From the NCBI GenBank assembly GCA_022560025.1, contig JAFISE010000076.1:86381-150380 (forward strand): DNA of 64,000 nt, read 5' to 3'. Shown piece after piece: positions 12,029 through 23,434 of the stretch; positions within the stretch are counted from its first letter, which is position 1; every line of letters begins with the position of its first letter. The notes below the pieces were generated by a model that had not been told where the DNA came from, searched no databases, and saw only the letters and a program-made list of their open reading frames with translations. Both the position numbers and the translations under genes were made by a program. The DNA is from Stagonosporopsis chrysanthemi (lineage: Eukaryota; Ascomycota; Dothideomycetes; Pleosporales; Didymellaceae).

Positions 12029-15000
12029 GCTTTCCCTGGCACCGAGTACCTTCAAGTTTGCTGGGCACGAATTTTAGTTGATGGTGATGGGTTTGGGAAG
12101 AGCTGCGACAGCATAATGGGACTCTTTCATGGACTACTTGTCTCGCTCTGAGCCATTTCCGACTCCAGGTGCTGTGAGAATTTGGACTGGAGTTGGGTTT
12201 ACAAGGGGAACTCAAGGGGACTGGGGTTTGATAGGCGTTGTATTGCTTTCGTCCACCGAATGGAAGGGGGATTCTAGTTAAGGGCAAGGAGCAAGGCCGG
12301 GACTTCCACGAATAGATAGTGAACAATGCTGTCTAGACCCTGACGGACGCTGGTACGTTGGTGTACCAAAGAATTCATGCTGTTTCCTCGACAACAATCT
12401 AGTAGGCCCCCATTCAAGCACTATCTATCGTATATGCAAAGTGGCTATCGTCTCACAGCTGTGAATCATAGCTACGTTATCGCATCAGCAATTACTCGGG
12501 GCTATCTGTCACCTCGCACGCATCCACCATAGCGCTCCAAGCGCCCTAGCCCCTGTGTACGTGCTAGAGCCTTCTAGGCAAACTTGCCTTTCCGGAGACA
12601 GGAAAACATGTGCCTCAACCGCAGCAGCGCATGTGGTAATCCGGCCTCAGCAGAACGACCAGCGTTGCTCCGAAAGCACACCAGCTAGATCGTGTTCACG
12701 TTCACCACGAGGAGCGCCATACATGGATTCAGCAGCTGGGATACATACGTTGTGAGTCGAAACTGGTATCACCATCATTCAGTAAGACATGATGAGCTTT
12801 CATAACGGCTCCGGGGAGCGGAATTCAGCTGGGCTCTCCTCGCCAATGCTCCACTCCCGACAAACGTTCCAATCATGTTCGCTGGCAGACCACCCAGACA
12901 TTCTGGCGCTTGGATGAGGGGTGAATCCACTGCAAGTCATCCAATCTCGGCCTCACGGCGGCCTTCTCGGTGTGCATCCGACTGGCGTCATCCAGAACTA
13001 ATCAGAAGACGGTCAGCCAACAGTGGCGGACCTGAATGCCAGAAGGTGAGCATAAGCAATGTTCCGCTACCAACAACCCTACGCACTACATCACGATACT
13101 GGAGGAGGACATCCCTCCGGTGATCTTGATGCAAGGCATGATCAAGTGGCGCAACGCACAAAACCCGAAAAAAGGCCAAATACATTGCCTTTAGAAGACA
13201 CAAGTGTTTGGATCAAAGCAGACAAGGCCGGCTGTAATCAACAAGATTATCCGTCAGACTTCGGTTCAGATACCGCAAACCGCTCCACTTGAGACGCTTG
13301 TCCTCGGCAGTGCAGCGGATCTTCTGCTTTTTCGATACGACCCGAAGAATTCAGTTTCTGCGTACCGAGGAGGTATCATCGATCGATGCCACGCAAAACA
13401 AAGTCACCAGCGCGCATCAGGTTTGCGAATGCTGGGGTGTGTCACAAGACGCTCGCGCACAATACCTGTTTTGCGACAACCCACTCCATTCCATTAAGAA
13501 CGATGGAATCGATAATGGAAAGACCAACCTTGGTCAGAAGTGCAGAAAGAATGGTTCCATCTCCAGCAAAGTCAAGTCTGGCGAGCGCGTGATCTGAAAG
13601 TGGAGCTCTTGTATGTAAGCATGGGTACGAGGAAGGAGATCGACCTGGAAAAGAGCATATCCAAGCTTCAACATGCAACAAAGGGAGTGAACAAGCCCTG
13701 TCCGTTGCATCGATAGATTTCATGGATTCAAACCTGTCGTTCTTCATTTAGTCGGCGTAGAACACCCAGCGGGAGACTATCGCAAAGCAATGGCAAACAG
13801 GGGTGACGATATGTAGTTGATCAGTATCGACCCGGACTCAGTGGTCGGCATGGAACAACGGGGAAGCACCAATAGCTGTTACTCACATCATAGCATCCTT
13901 GTTCTAACTGCAGCACACAATATAATTGATCTCCACTTGAGTCAACTTTGTCATCTACAATATGATGATACTCCCGTGGCGACGATCATGTGTCGCTTGT
14001 GGCTATACTCGTTGGTGATACAGTTCTCGCTTGCAGGACAGCGATGCAGAAACGAGAGTCCTGTGATCCATTCGTCACATTTTTTAATCAACTGTCCTTC
14101 AAATGACATTCTCGTGCGCTAAGCCCATCCGCTCTCCGGAAGCAGAGAGCCGCAGTCATACCTACCGCAGAAGACTTGCAAATCCTTCGTTCGGTACCGA
14201 GATGTGCGGCGACTACCAAATTGAGCTAATGAAGCAGATTCGACATAATCGCATGCTGCATTGCTACCCGATAGCACTATTTTACGGGAGGATGGCGCTA
14301 TGCGTACACGTTAGGATGGAAACGATGCCAAATTCAGTCACTCGCGGAGATCTACCGATTCAGTCCGGATTCTCTCCTTTCCTGCTGAGCTCCCGACAAC
14401 ACAGTAGGGAGCAGAGACGCTCCACTCAAACCTCCTCTGCGAGATCAGCCACGGGAACACCAATAAGACCATGCTGTAACGAGAAACTGTGGCAGCACAC
14501 ATCCCTTGAGTCCGTAAAAGATCTGGCGGCGGCGTGCCTCTGCGTTTCGCTTGGCCGCCGGCTTGACTGGTGAGCGAATGGCCCGAGCCTCATTCAACCG
14601 TTTGTACGCCATTCAAGCAAATCATATATCATCTACTGGTTTCAAGTACCATCACAAACCTCACAATAAGCTACCAAGTCACAGAGCGTCTTTCTCGGCC
14701 ACACTCCTTGCGATTGTCAAACTTTTGACGAGCAATATCAGAGCAATGCATCCCTGACACATTCTAGGCCTTTCGAATGCATCGCCCGGCTCGCAAGACC
14801 AACTGAAACTTTGGGCTACGCTCGAATCATAGCATTCCATGTGCGTGAATCATGCTGCCACCAGTGTGCACGACTCAAGTCTGTCTGTCCTATTTCTTGA
14901 CGAACGCCAAAAGGGGTGCTTCATCCACACGAACTCGTTCAATCCTTCTCCCGAGCTACCTCGATTGCACAAAGACCCGAAGGCGCCACCTATCTAATGA

Positions 15001-17191
15001 TAAATATGTCCTCGAAAGCTTTTGCTCACACCAGAGCATTTCTGGTCGGTCGTAGGTCTACAAAGAACGTCGAAGTCGAGCCGAGAGCTGCAGAGAGGGA
15101 CAAGAGCATACCGAAGTCTGTATCGTGTTGACTTCAAGGGGCATCGCACGGCTAGTATGAGCTTTATGAGTCTATGCAGTTTCAAGGTCAGCACAGATTG
15201 CTCAGAGTATTGACTCACGCGTTCCCAGTCAATTCAAACGCTCGAACTCATTCGCAAAGCATCGCCCGATCCCTCTCCTACCTTCACGTCGCCTTGAATG
15301 CGGATACCTGGTGTACGTCGAATGGATACGCACAATCGTTGTTCGAAAGATCGAAATGATGGGACTATGATTCACCAAGAAAACCACAAGGGGGCTATAC
15401 GAGAACGACTGCGGGGTGCAAAATTCCAGTAAAATCAAGGATCTGCTGCCCCTGCCGCATTCGGACGCATGGAAGCTTCCACGCTACAACCAGGACAGCG
15501 GTAATTGCTATGGAACGACCCTCTCATGACCGAACAGTCAGCAATGGGAATAGAGCCAGGCTGCATCAAAGCGGCTGAGTGTACAGTGGTAGGATCAGAG
15601 TAGAGCAACAACCTCGATTCGAGGTCAAAATTTGATTGTCACGATCGCGCAGTCAAAGCAAAAAATCATTGGTAAGAGAATGTTGACGGACAGACAGCGC
15701 TATGAGAAAGCTGCGGAGCTCTCCACGTATGGCAAACCGCGGTCGATCACCGCCTCAGGCATGCAGCTATCATGACGAAAGCATCCTGTTGTGGGTTCAA
15801 ATGTTCAAATCCACTAGATTCGCTCGACTCTGCAGGGCCAAGACCTCAAACTGAAGCCGCATGAAGACAGCAGCAACCAAGCCCATCCAGAACACCAGAA
15901 TTTTGCAAGAGATTTGCTGAATCGCAACACCGCCAATCTGCAGCTCAGGCAATCAGTGGACCGGAGTCGAAGAGCGGCGCCGCAGGCTCACAAGAGCAAG
16001 GCATGTCTGCAGTACGACGTGCGGTTGTAGCCCGCCGACCAACCGGGGCCTCGTCCCAAAAGGAAGGCTGCGGTGCGGGCCGAAGGACGCATGTCGCTGC
16101 GCAATGTGCTTGACTTTGCATCGGAGAAATGTCGTCCCAGCTGGACGGTTGATGTAACGTCACACACAACCTCGCTTGCGATGTCAGCTAGCTGGCTTTG
16201 GAGCTGGTAAATGCATACATGCATTGAGCAGAAGAGCTCAAACACAGCGGTGACCATGTTGCACAGGCGGAGGACACGGCTGAGAAGGACTAGTGTCGCT
16301 CCCGCTAAAGTTGGTGACAGGCCGGAGACAATTCCATGTTTAATGGGAGGCTTAAGCTTGGGCGGAAATCAGAAGTTGGCATTCCAAGGTCTCGTCAGCA
16401 TCACCTCTCACTCCACCTGTATGGGTTGGCAGGTCGTCAGCATCTGATCGCATGAGATGCTGAATCAAGGCTCAGGCACTGGGACTTTTATCGGCATCGC
16501 ACTATTTTCACTGGGATGAGCGTCACTCTAGATTGTGGGTAAGCAAGCCAGCGCATTGGAGTGTATCTGCTGGCATTCAAGACGCCTTCCAGTGGTAGAC
16601 TCACCTAAGCAGAAACGAGATTGTGAGGAGATATCAGCAGAAACCAGCCTACTTGCTCGACGAACCAGGACCTGAGCCGATTAATGACCGAGTCTCTCAG
16701 CCTCGAAATACGTCGCCGCATAATCAAACACGACATCCACATCCCGCCACGAATCGAATGCCTACTGCATGCAGCAGATAACTGCTCCAATTGCGCTCGA
16801 ACCTCCTTCCGCACAAATGAGTATCGCGACGGCAAAACGTTGTAATTAAGTCGATGTCAGCGCGCGTAGTCGGCGGGCACTAGAGACTCGGTCCCAAACT
16901 TTGGCACCCTGGCAGCGCTGCCGCTCAGCAGGGCTTCCCCAGACACACGGATGTGGGGATCCGTGCTTTGCTTACGCGCACGTCAATGATTCGACGAGAC
17001 GGGAGTAATATGGCGAGATGGGATGAGATGAGATGGCAAGGGTGTAGAGACGTACATATAAGATAGTGGATAAAGAGGTGAAGGTGCCAAGGGACCTGTA
17101 CTGCTGCCGACAAGCACAACCAGGAATACCAGATACCAGCGCGCAATCCTCCCACGGAGGCACAGCGCACACTGCCCGCCCTCCACTGTCC
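12029..17191. other. 5.2 kb gene desert
   Basis: I see no supported gene. Open frames are below about 160 codons, overlap each other and have no recognisable motif; no reverse-transcriptase, transposase or integrase signature was found. Composition is near 50 percent GC, so it is not typical RIP-degraded AT-rich DNA. It may hold long promoters, non-coding transcripts or a very old relic around 13.0-13.8 kb where several frames are open. Confidence 0.45.
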
Positions 17192-17221
17192 TCCGACCGA
17201 CCAACCGACCGACCGACCAAT
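17192..17221. repeat. CCGA tetranucleotide run in the 5' leader
   Basis: Imperfect CCGA/CCAA tetranucleotide repeats directly before the start codon of the next gene, probably in its 5' untranslated leader. Confidence 0.6.
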
Positions 17222-17234
17222 CACGCCCTTCTCT

Positions 17235-17822
17235 ATGAACGAGACCACACCACAAGATCGCCAATCCGCCGCCGCCCTGCGCAACACCCCCTCCCACACC
17301 TCCCTCCGCTCTGCGGCCCTCGCCTTCATAGCCGTGCAATCGCACAACCCTTCCCTCCCCTCCCTGATCGACTTCCCCTCGCTCCGTCTCCACGTCACAC
17401 CCTCATACAGCCACACCTTCGGGCCCGCATACTTTGTCTCGCAGACGCCCAAACTGCAGGGCGCATTCACGGTTGATGCGTTCATTGAGCATTTGGGGGG
17501 CATGGTGGCGCGGTTAGACAGGTGGGAGATGGAGGTGAAGGGGTGTGTGGTGGATGAGGGGAGAGGGGAGGTGGTTGTTAGGGTGGGGTATGAGATGTTT
17601 GTGAAGGGGGTGGAGGAGGGGGTGGAGAATGAGGTTGTTTGGTGGTTGGAGTTGGAGAAGGGCCTGGACGAGGGAGAAGGGGAGGGGGTGTGGAGGGTGA
17701 AGAAGAGTTTGGAAACTGTGGATCCGGTTGCAGCGGGGAGGGTGAGGGAATTGATGATGGGGGTTGTGGAGGCGAGGGATGGGGATGGGGATGGGAGGAA
17801 GGATCCGGCTGTTAGTCGCTGA
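17235..17822 (+). CDS. SnoaL/NTF2-like fold protein, fungal hypothetical
   Basis: Single-exon protein of 195 residues without signal peptide. The central part reads HVTPSYSHTFGPAYFVSQTP, then DAFIEHLGGMVARLDRWEME, followed by repeated beta-strand-like segments (GCVVDEGRGEVVVRVGYEM and NEVVWWLELE) and a closing VDPVAAGRVRELM helix. Helix-then-sheet order with a conserved His-rich opening is typical of fungal SnoaL-like proteins of the NTF2 superfamily, which are small cone-shaped enzymes or binding proteins often encoded near secondary-metabolism genes. No catalytic role can be assigned. The second half is strikingly GGT/GAG-rich, encoding runs of Gly, Glu and Val. The opposite strand is also open for 192 codons, which I treat as a composition effect. 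Confidence 0.8.
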   Translation: MNETTPQDRQSAAALRNTPSHTSLRSAALAFIAVQSHNPSLPSLIDFPSLRLHVTPSYSHTFGPAYFVSQTPKLQGAFTVDAFIEHLGGMVARLDRWEMEVKGCVVDEGRGEVVVRVGYEMFVKGVEEGVENEVVWWLELEKGLDEGEGEGVWRVKKSLETVDPVAAGRVRELMMGVVEARDGDGDGRKDPAVSR

Positions 17823-17962
17823 ATGGAGGCAAGTGTGGGGAGAAGGGCACGTCGTGAATCATGTCGATGAGGGATCTAGGTCTATGTATGCCCTGTACGC
17901 CAAGCCCGCTTGTATCGCCCAATGCTACCGGTCGTGATGTCGTGAGCAAGTCCTTATCAAGC

Positions 17963-18817
17963 CTATGCCTCGTCCTTGGGCTCCGTGTCGGCGCGCCAGC
18001 TGCACGTCTTGCCCACATCCTTCCACAACTGCTGCCTCTCGCGGAACACAGCCGTGGCCCATGTCTTGATCTCCGGGCTCTGAATCTTCTGCGCAACCCA
18101 CGTGAACTCGCCCAGGTCTGTCGCGCACTTCTGGCTCCGCTCGTACTCGACCATCTGCAGCAGCAGCTCTATTTTATCAATATCATGTACGAACAGGCTC
18201 TCGGGCGTCTCGCTGTCCTCGTACTCCTGCCAGATCTGCCTGACGTCCTTGCCGTTCAGCCCGCCGTTGAACTTGCCCAGCAGGTTCGTGCAGATGTAGT
18301 CCATGGTCTCTGACTCGCGGCGGCTCTTCTCCTCCTTGGACACGGGGTCAACAGGTGTGATGTCGCCGACCAGCGACTCAGCCATGTCGTGGATGAGCGC
18401 CATGCGGCAGCAGCGCAGAATGTCCAGCTTGCTGCTTATCGACTGCGGCGCCATCATGGTCAGGATGCTCATGCGGTACATGTGGTCCGAGATGCTCTCG
18501 CAGTCGTCGATGCCGAAGCGGCGCCAGCCAGCGCGCTTGGTGGTCTTGAGGCGTTCGAGGAGGTGGAAGAAGGGGACGGGCGAGTCGGTGGATTCTTGGT
18601 AGCCGTGTTCGATGTCTGCGAGAACTGAAGGGCGGTCAGTAAGTGTGGTGTAAAGATAGCAGCCTTATAAGAGAAGCGCCGCGTACGGATAGCGCTGCTT
18701 CTTCTACAACGTACCGGTCTGGACGGTCCATTCGCTCTGCTGCGCGTCTTGCGCGCTGAGCTTCCCCGCGGCGGGCGCTGATACGCCGTTGGTCTGCGTG
18801 CCTTCGTCGACAGCCAT
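17963..18817 (-). CDS. HD-domain 5'-deoxynucleotidase (YfbR/HDDC2 family)
   Basis: Metal-dependent phosphohydrolase expected to dephosphorylate deoxyribonucleoside 5'-monophosphates. Exons 18715-18817 and 17963-18624 join over a 90-base intron (GTACGT...CTTCAG) to give 254 residues. HD metal-binding motifs are in order: the histidine in ESISDHMYRM, the HD pair in ALIHDMAESLVGDITP, and the later aspartate in HDIDKIELLLQMVEYE. The first 35 residues are a variable acidic tail. Length and motif spacing match yeast YGK1/YBR242W-type proteins and human HDDC2. It is divergent from HAUS6 with 319 bases between start codons, which must contain both promoters. Confidence 0.93.
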
Positions 18818-19136
18818 GATGATGGTGGTGACGAAAGTGAGGTGTGGGTAGAGGACAGACAGCACAGGGGAGGCAAAGCAGGCTTTAGAGGGCGAGAGGC
18901 GTGAATGAGCGTGCTTGACAAACAGCCAAAGAAAACATGATGCTTGTCGCAACGGCGCGCGACAGGCTAGCGCTGCGGCGCACGCCGGCCGGGAGTCCGA
19001 GTCACGGCGGTTGCTGTTTGGGCCCGAGTGGACCCTGTGTTGCACCACCACAACGGCACTGTACAGATGCATTGCAGCCGCCCAAAGCTGCTAACAAAGA
19101 CGAGACGGGGCACATGCCGCCCTTCCAACCAGGACC
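18818..19136. promoter_or_regulatory. Bidirectional promoter region between HD nucleotidase and HAUS6
   Basis: A 319-base spacer between two outward-facing start codons. GC-rich, with no clear TATA box on either side, typical of housekeeping divergent promoters. Confidence 0.55.
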
Positions 19137-20806
19137 ATGTCACGCACAACCTCGCAGACTTCTAGTCTTGCCGCCGCGACGCGCCTCGGCCATGCGCGCA
19201 GCCAGTCCGTCAAAACAAACACCACAAACACCGTCACCAAGCTGCCACCGAACCCAATCCCAGCTCCAGATATCAGATTGTTTGCGACAAACCTGCGCCT
19301 GCTGGACTTTGACTTGCGTGAAGACTGGCCCAGCATCACGACACAGACGTTCTCGGCCAAGAATGCAGACCAGAAGCTGCGCATCAGCGGCACCGAGTGG
19401 GCTCTATTCCGGCTGTTCGAAATATGGGACCCTACCGAGACTGCGCAGGTGCGTCTGGAAGCACTTGGGATGAATGCACTGCTGACAGCCAACACAGAAA
19501 CTGCGCCCCTTTTTCCCACCACTCGAACCTCTCCAGTCCCTGAACCTCCGCGCCGCCCTATACCGATGCTTGAACGATCTCAAGAAGAACGGTGTACTGG
19601 GACGTGAGCCCGTTCTGCGCAAGACAATGTTGGATGAGTGCAAGGGCGACAAGTTTTACGAGGTGATTGCGCTATTTTCCGCTGCTGTCCTGAAGAAGGT
19701 CCTGGCATCAAGGGACGAGAGCGATAGGGACGCTGCAGTCGCACGGAAACTCGCAACGGCCCCACTGCTGTCTAGTGATGAGCAGCGATCTTTGTTACCA
19801 CTTGCAATTGCGCACAAGGCTGCATTGGTCAGTGTACTACGTCGCAAGGAAGAAAAGAGGAGAAAGTTCACCGAGTTCGAGTCAACGCTGGACTCGAAAG
19901 CCAGGGAAATCAACAAACGTATACGGAAATGCATGGATACACCAAGAGCGAAGAGACCGGCTGTGCCCCAGAGAGAAGCAGACGCTGTTAAGCGACAGCT
20001 CGCAGACAACTGGATTGGCAATCAGAAATGGCTCGGGGTTATGCTACATGGAGATCAGACCCAGGCCGGAGATACCTTCCTCAGCAATCAATTCGACAAA
20101 GTGTGGCACATGGTGGAGAGAGGCAGGAAACTAGAAGACGCGACTCCTGAGGCTGGGCTGCTGGAAGATCTGCAGTCGAGGGTGCAGGAACAGCAGACTC
20201 GACTGCAAAAGTGGAAGGCTTTCCACCTAGAGCTGCGTCAGGGAAATGATGCGGCCACCTTGGCGAGACAAAAACCGCCGGCCGCTGTGAAAGAGATCAG
20301 GTTTGATAGTCATGCTCAGCACCAATTGCCCTCGGCCGGACCCAATGATCCCAGCGCAGTACAAAAGCCAGCCCTGAGACCAACTTACTCGGACATCTTG
20401 ACCGATATGGACGCAGAGCTATCGCGCGTATCCCAAGCAAAGCCACTACCAGCGCTTGCCACTCTTCGCCGGCGACGCCGATCTTCCTCAAATTCCCCTC
20501 GCTCCCCAGTCCGGACGAGGGTACCCTCGATAACCAAGCCAATTACAAGGGCGCCGTCTAACTCAACCTTGCGCGCAGAACCAAAAGTACTTGTCTGCGA
20601 GCCCAAGACACTTGTCCGAGAGCAGAAGGCATTGTTCGAGGGGCTATCTGCTAGTAATTCGATAAATCCCATTCGACGAAGACCATCTGCGAAAGCAACA
20701 GCTATCGATTCAGATGCAACTCTTGTTGGCCAACTGTCTGATCTACGCATAGCTGCACCTGAGGAACCAGTCTCTAGGTCTCCAGTCCGACGACGATTCC
20801 AGTCTC

Positions 20807-20868
<62 letters not shown>

Positions 20869-21726
20869 ACTGCACCTTCAGCATTGACTCGTCAAGGCCG
20901 CGCAGCTTCATCATCTCCACTACCTTCTGATGAATCTACAGTACCTTCGCAAACAACACCATTCTCTGAGCCATCGCCAATCGACGAGCCAACAGCCACC
21001 GTGGAGCGTCGCATGCCTAGCCTAGAGCTTCCCAATCTCAATTCAGAACAGGCGCTTGCCGACCAGATCATCAATGCCATCGGCAATGCAACCCCGTCGC
21101 CGGTCAAGAAACCTCAACCACGCATGTCAATGTCGCTCATGGAGCGCACTCGTATGACACTCTCACGGACGCCATCGTTCGAACCTGTACCTGAGTCTCC
21201 CGATACGCTTCCTCAAGCACCGCCTACAGTGCTCCACGCCAGTAGCGATGACCAACTCAACAAAGTGAGCACTCTACTTGAACGAACGCGCCTCACCATG
21301 GCAGCCATGTCCGTGCACTCTCGGTCATCTGCAGTGGCGATGCAAGAAAACGACAGAGAAGAGAAGCGAAAATCAAGATCTTCCCTCTTTCCCGTGAACC
21401 AATTCGATACTCCTCGCCCCCACAAATCATTTGAAGCTGTCGAGGAAGAGAAGAGCGGGACCAAGACGCCCAGAGAAGACCTCCTCTCAGGCGATATTGA
21501 CTATGATCGCGTGTTCAGGAGTCGCCCACGCATTGCCACGAGTCCGATCTTCAGCCCCGAGAAGTACGTACATGGGGACGACGATGTAGTTGAAGATGCC
21601 TATGAGGAGGAGATCACAGGCATTGATTTGGGAGATGTCGATCAGAGTGATGACGAGGATGATGATGGCTTTACACAGACATTGGCGAACAGTCCCAGCA
21701 AGCGTCCAGGGCAAATGCGATATTGA
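19137..21726 (+). CDS. HAUS6: HAUS augmin-like complex subunit 6
   Basis: Subunit of augmin, which brings gamma-tubulin to existing spindle microtubules to branch new ones. Exons 19137-19448 and 19498-21726 give 846 residues. The N-terminal half fits the HAUS6 N-terminal domain: FATNLRLLDFDLREDWPSIT, then WALFRLFEIWDP, the splice-spanning LRPFFPPLEPLQSLNLRAAL and YRCLNDLKKNGVLGR. A long coiled-coil-prone region follows (about residues 180-380). The C-terminal half is disordered and rich in Ser/Pro and carries ten Pro-Glu dipeptides encoded by a perfect hexanucleotide array, then an acidic tail (DDEDDDGF). Basic RRRR and SP/TP sites suggest cell-cycle kinase control. Augmin is kept in many filamentous fungi but absent from budding yeast. 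Confidence 0.87.
20809..20868 (+). repeat. In-frame CCTGAG hexanucleotide array (10 copies)
   Basis: Ten perfect copies of CCTGAG encode (Pro-Glu)10 in the disordered half of HAUS6. Because the unit is six bases, copy changes keep the frame; it is a likely length polymorphism between strains. Confidence 0.97.
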
Positions 21727-22114
21727 GCATGGTCGCCCGCATCACGAATCCTCTTCATCGCAACTAACAATATCACGAGAGAAAACAGTAATGCGTAATC
21801 GCAAATCTTTGTGGGAAGTTCCCACCATTCGCTCTTGTTCGAGCTTGTCGTAGACACGCCCTACCAATGACACTTTGTCGTACCTTCTACTTCGGGTTGG
21901 CACAAATGGCAACGACAACATAGTCAAAATCTAAATAAACTTGCGAGAGCTTCATCTTCCTACCATCAATCGTCCTAGTTCCGAATTACTCCGTTGCGTT
22001 CAGTGGCTGCCTATATCCCTCTAAAAGCCTCCAAACCCAACCTCACAAATCACATCCTTCGCATTCCACCACCAGTCAGTTCGCAGACTATGCTACAACC
22101 CGAAATCCTACAAC
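21727..22114. other. Spacer between HAUS6 and GNAT genes
   Basis: Tandem gene spacing of about 390 bases holding one 3' end and one promoter. No further feature seen. Confidence 0.5.
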
Positions 22115-23008
22115 ATGGTTTCAGAAAACGATACGCCGGTGTACAAGATCGTCCGAATACCCAGAACCTCGCCGCGGCTGGCAGATCTAGTAACGAAGTC
22201 GCGAACCGTGCGCCTCCATGCTCTCGAAATAGACCCTACCAGCTTCCTCTCTCTTCACGCTACGGAATCCGCTCTACCACTTCATGTGTGGGAGAAGCGA
22301 CTCTGCGACCCCGAGATCACGAATGTGGCATGTGTGGCACTCCAACCCACCGCTTCCTCTCACACCGACAGCAATACCAATGGCTCCGACTCCACTAGCG
22401 ATCTGGATGATGAGACAGCGCTTCTTTCAGGCGACTGGGTGGGCGTCGCAGCCGTGAGGGGTCCAATGAGTGAGGAGGATTACTATGTCACGCCCGATAC
22501 GGGACTACCGATTCCTGAACGGCCGGAGGAGGAGAAGAGATGGCATGTTTTCAATTTGTACACATTGCCTGCGCATCGCGGACGTGGGTTGGCGAGGGAT
22601 CTGGTAGCAGAGTGTGTGCGGATTGCTGTGGAGGGGACTGGCGAGGCTCAATCATCTGCTTTACTCGAACAGGAGGATGGAGCGGTGAAAAGCAGGTCAC
22701 GTCCAGACAGATCGCCACGAGGTAGTGGTTTGGATTGTTGTGTGGAGACTGGAAACACTGTTAAACAAGCACGTGTTCGGCTCTTCATGAGTCCTCATAA
22801 CCCGTGGTTAGTGAAGACGTATGAGCGTTTAGGGTTCAGTGCAGTAGGCAAGGCTACGCTTGAAGAGGGATTCAGGGCGAACAAGCTGGATGATAGTATT
22901 CCTGTTGATACAAGGGAGAGCGCAGAGGTGGAGAGGATGTGGCACACGAGGTTCGGGTTGGCAATGGAGCGGGTTGTTCGGGTTGGGAGAGGAGAGGGGA
23001 GGATGTGA
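22115..23008 (+). CDS. GNAT-family N-acetyltransferase
   Basis: Single-exon acetyltransferase of 297 residues, expected to move an acetyl group from acetyl-CoA to an amine. The acetyl-CoA pyrophosphate loop (motif A) is HRGRGLARDLV at about residue 163, preceded by the strand HVFNLYTLP. The last core strand and helix are seen as VRLFMSPHNPWLVKTYERLGF, trimmed by the usual YxxxGF ending. Between motif A and the last strand lies a 50-residue low-complexity insert. The N-terminal strand-helix (YKIVRIPRTS...ALEIDPTSF) contains the typical substrate-lid region. The substrate is unknown; fungal members of this type are often annotated simply as GNAT acetyltransferases. Confidence 0.85.
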   Translation: MVSENDTPVYKIVRIPRTSPRLADLVTKSRTVRLHALEIDPTSFLSLHATESALPLHVWEKRLCDPEITNVACVALQPTASSHTDSNTNGSDSTSDLDDETALLSGDWVGVAAVRGPMSEEDYYVTPDTGLPIPERPEEEKRWHVFNLYTLPAHRGRGLARDLVAECVRIAVEGTGEAQSSALLEQEDGAVKSRSRPDRSPRGSGLDCCVETGNTVKQARVRLFMSPHNPWLVKTYERLGFSAVGKATLEEGFRANKLDDSIPVDTRESAEVERMWHTRFGLAMERVVRVGRGEGRM

Positions 23009-23434
23009 AAAGGACTGTAAAGGTGTGTCTCAGTCTTCGCTTTGCCTCCCAATAGTCAGTTGAAGCAGAAGAGTATTGACCTAGGGGGGAACACTGGATT
23101 TTTATTGGTACCTACTATGCAGTTACAAGAATCTCATGTTGCTAGACGTGTGCTCAGAAGCTCGCCCACGCGTTTTCGTTGATCAGCACCTTCCTTCCAT
23201 GTGCGCACCGGCCCTGCCTGATTGCGACTACCTTCCATAAACCTCCAAATCGTGGCAGCTACAGATGTAGCCACAGATGGGGTTACGGATTCGCCTAAAC
23301 CGTCCACTTCCCTCGGCCATCCTTCTCTTGCACCACGCGCCTACGGCCTCATTGCTACAAACAACCTCCCGCTAACGCGGACTGCACCTTACCTGTGTGT
23401 TGCCTCTCCGAGATGAAATGCAAATTAACACTGA
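23009..23434. other. Spacer, possible unresolved first exon
   Basis: Between the GNAT gene and a disrupted locus. The sequence just before 23444 has a good acceptor (CTGATTGTCACAG), so an upstream exon of the next locus may lie here, but no ATG joins cleanly. Confidence 0.35.

Noticed and set aside
13200..13500. Lysine/threonine-rich string first suspected to be a histone relic
   Set aside because: Beyond a few residues it does not follow any histone order, and frames are short.
15775..15815. GTTCAAATCC string resembling a tRNA T loop
   Set aside because: No matching stem or acceptor arm on either strand.
16925..17503. 192-codon minus-strand open frame
   Set aside because: It overlaps the leader and first half of the NTF2-like gene in antisense; its composition is skewed and no motif is present.
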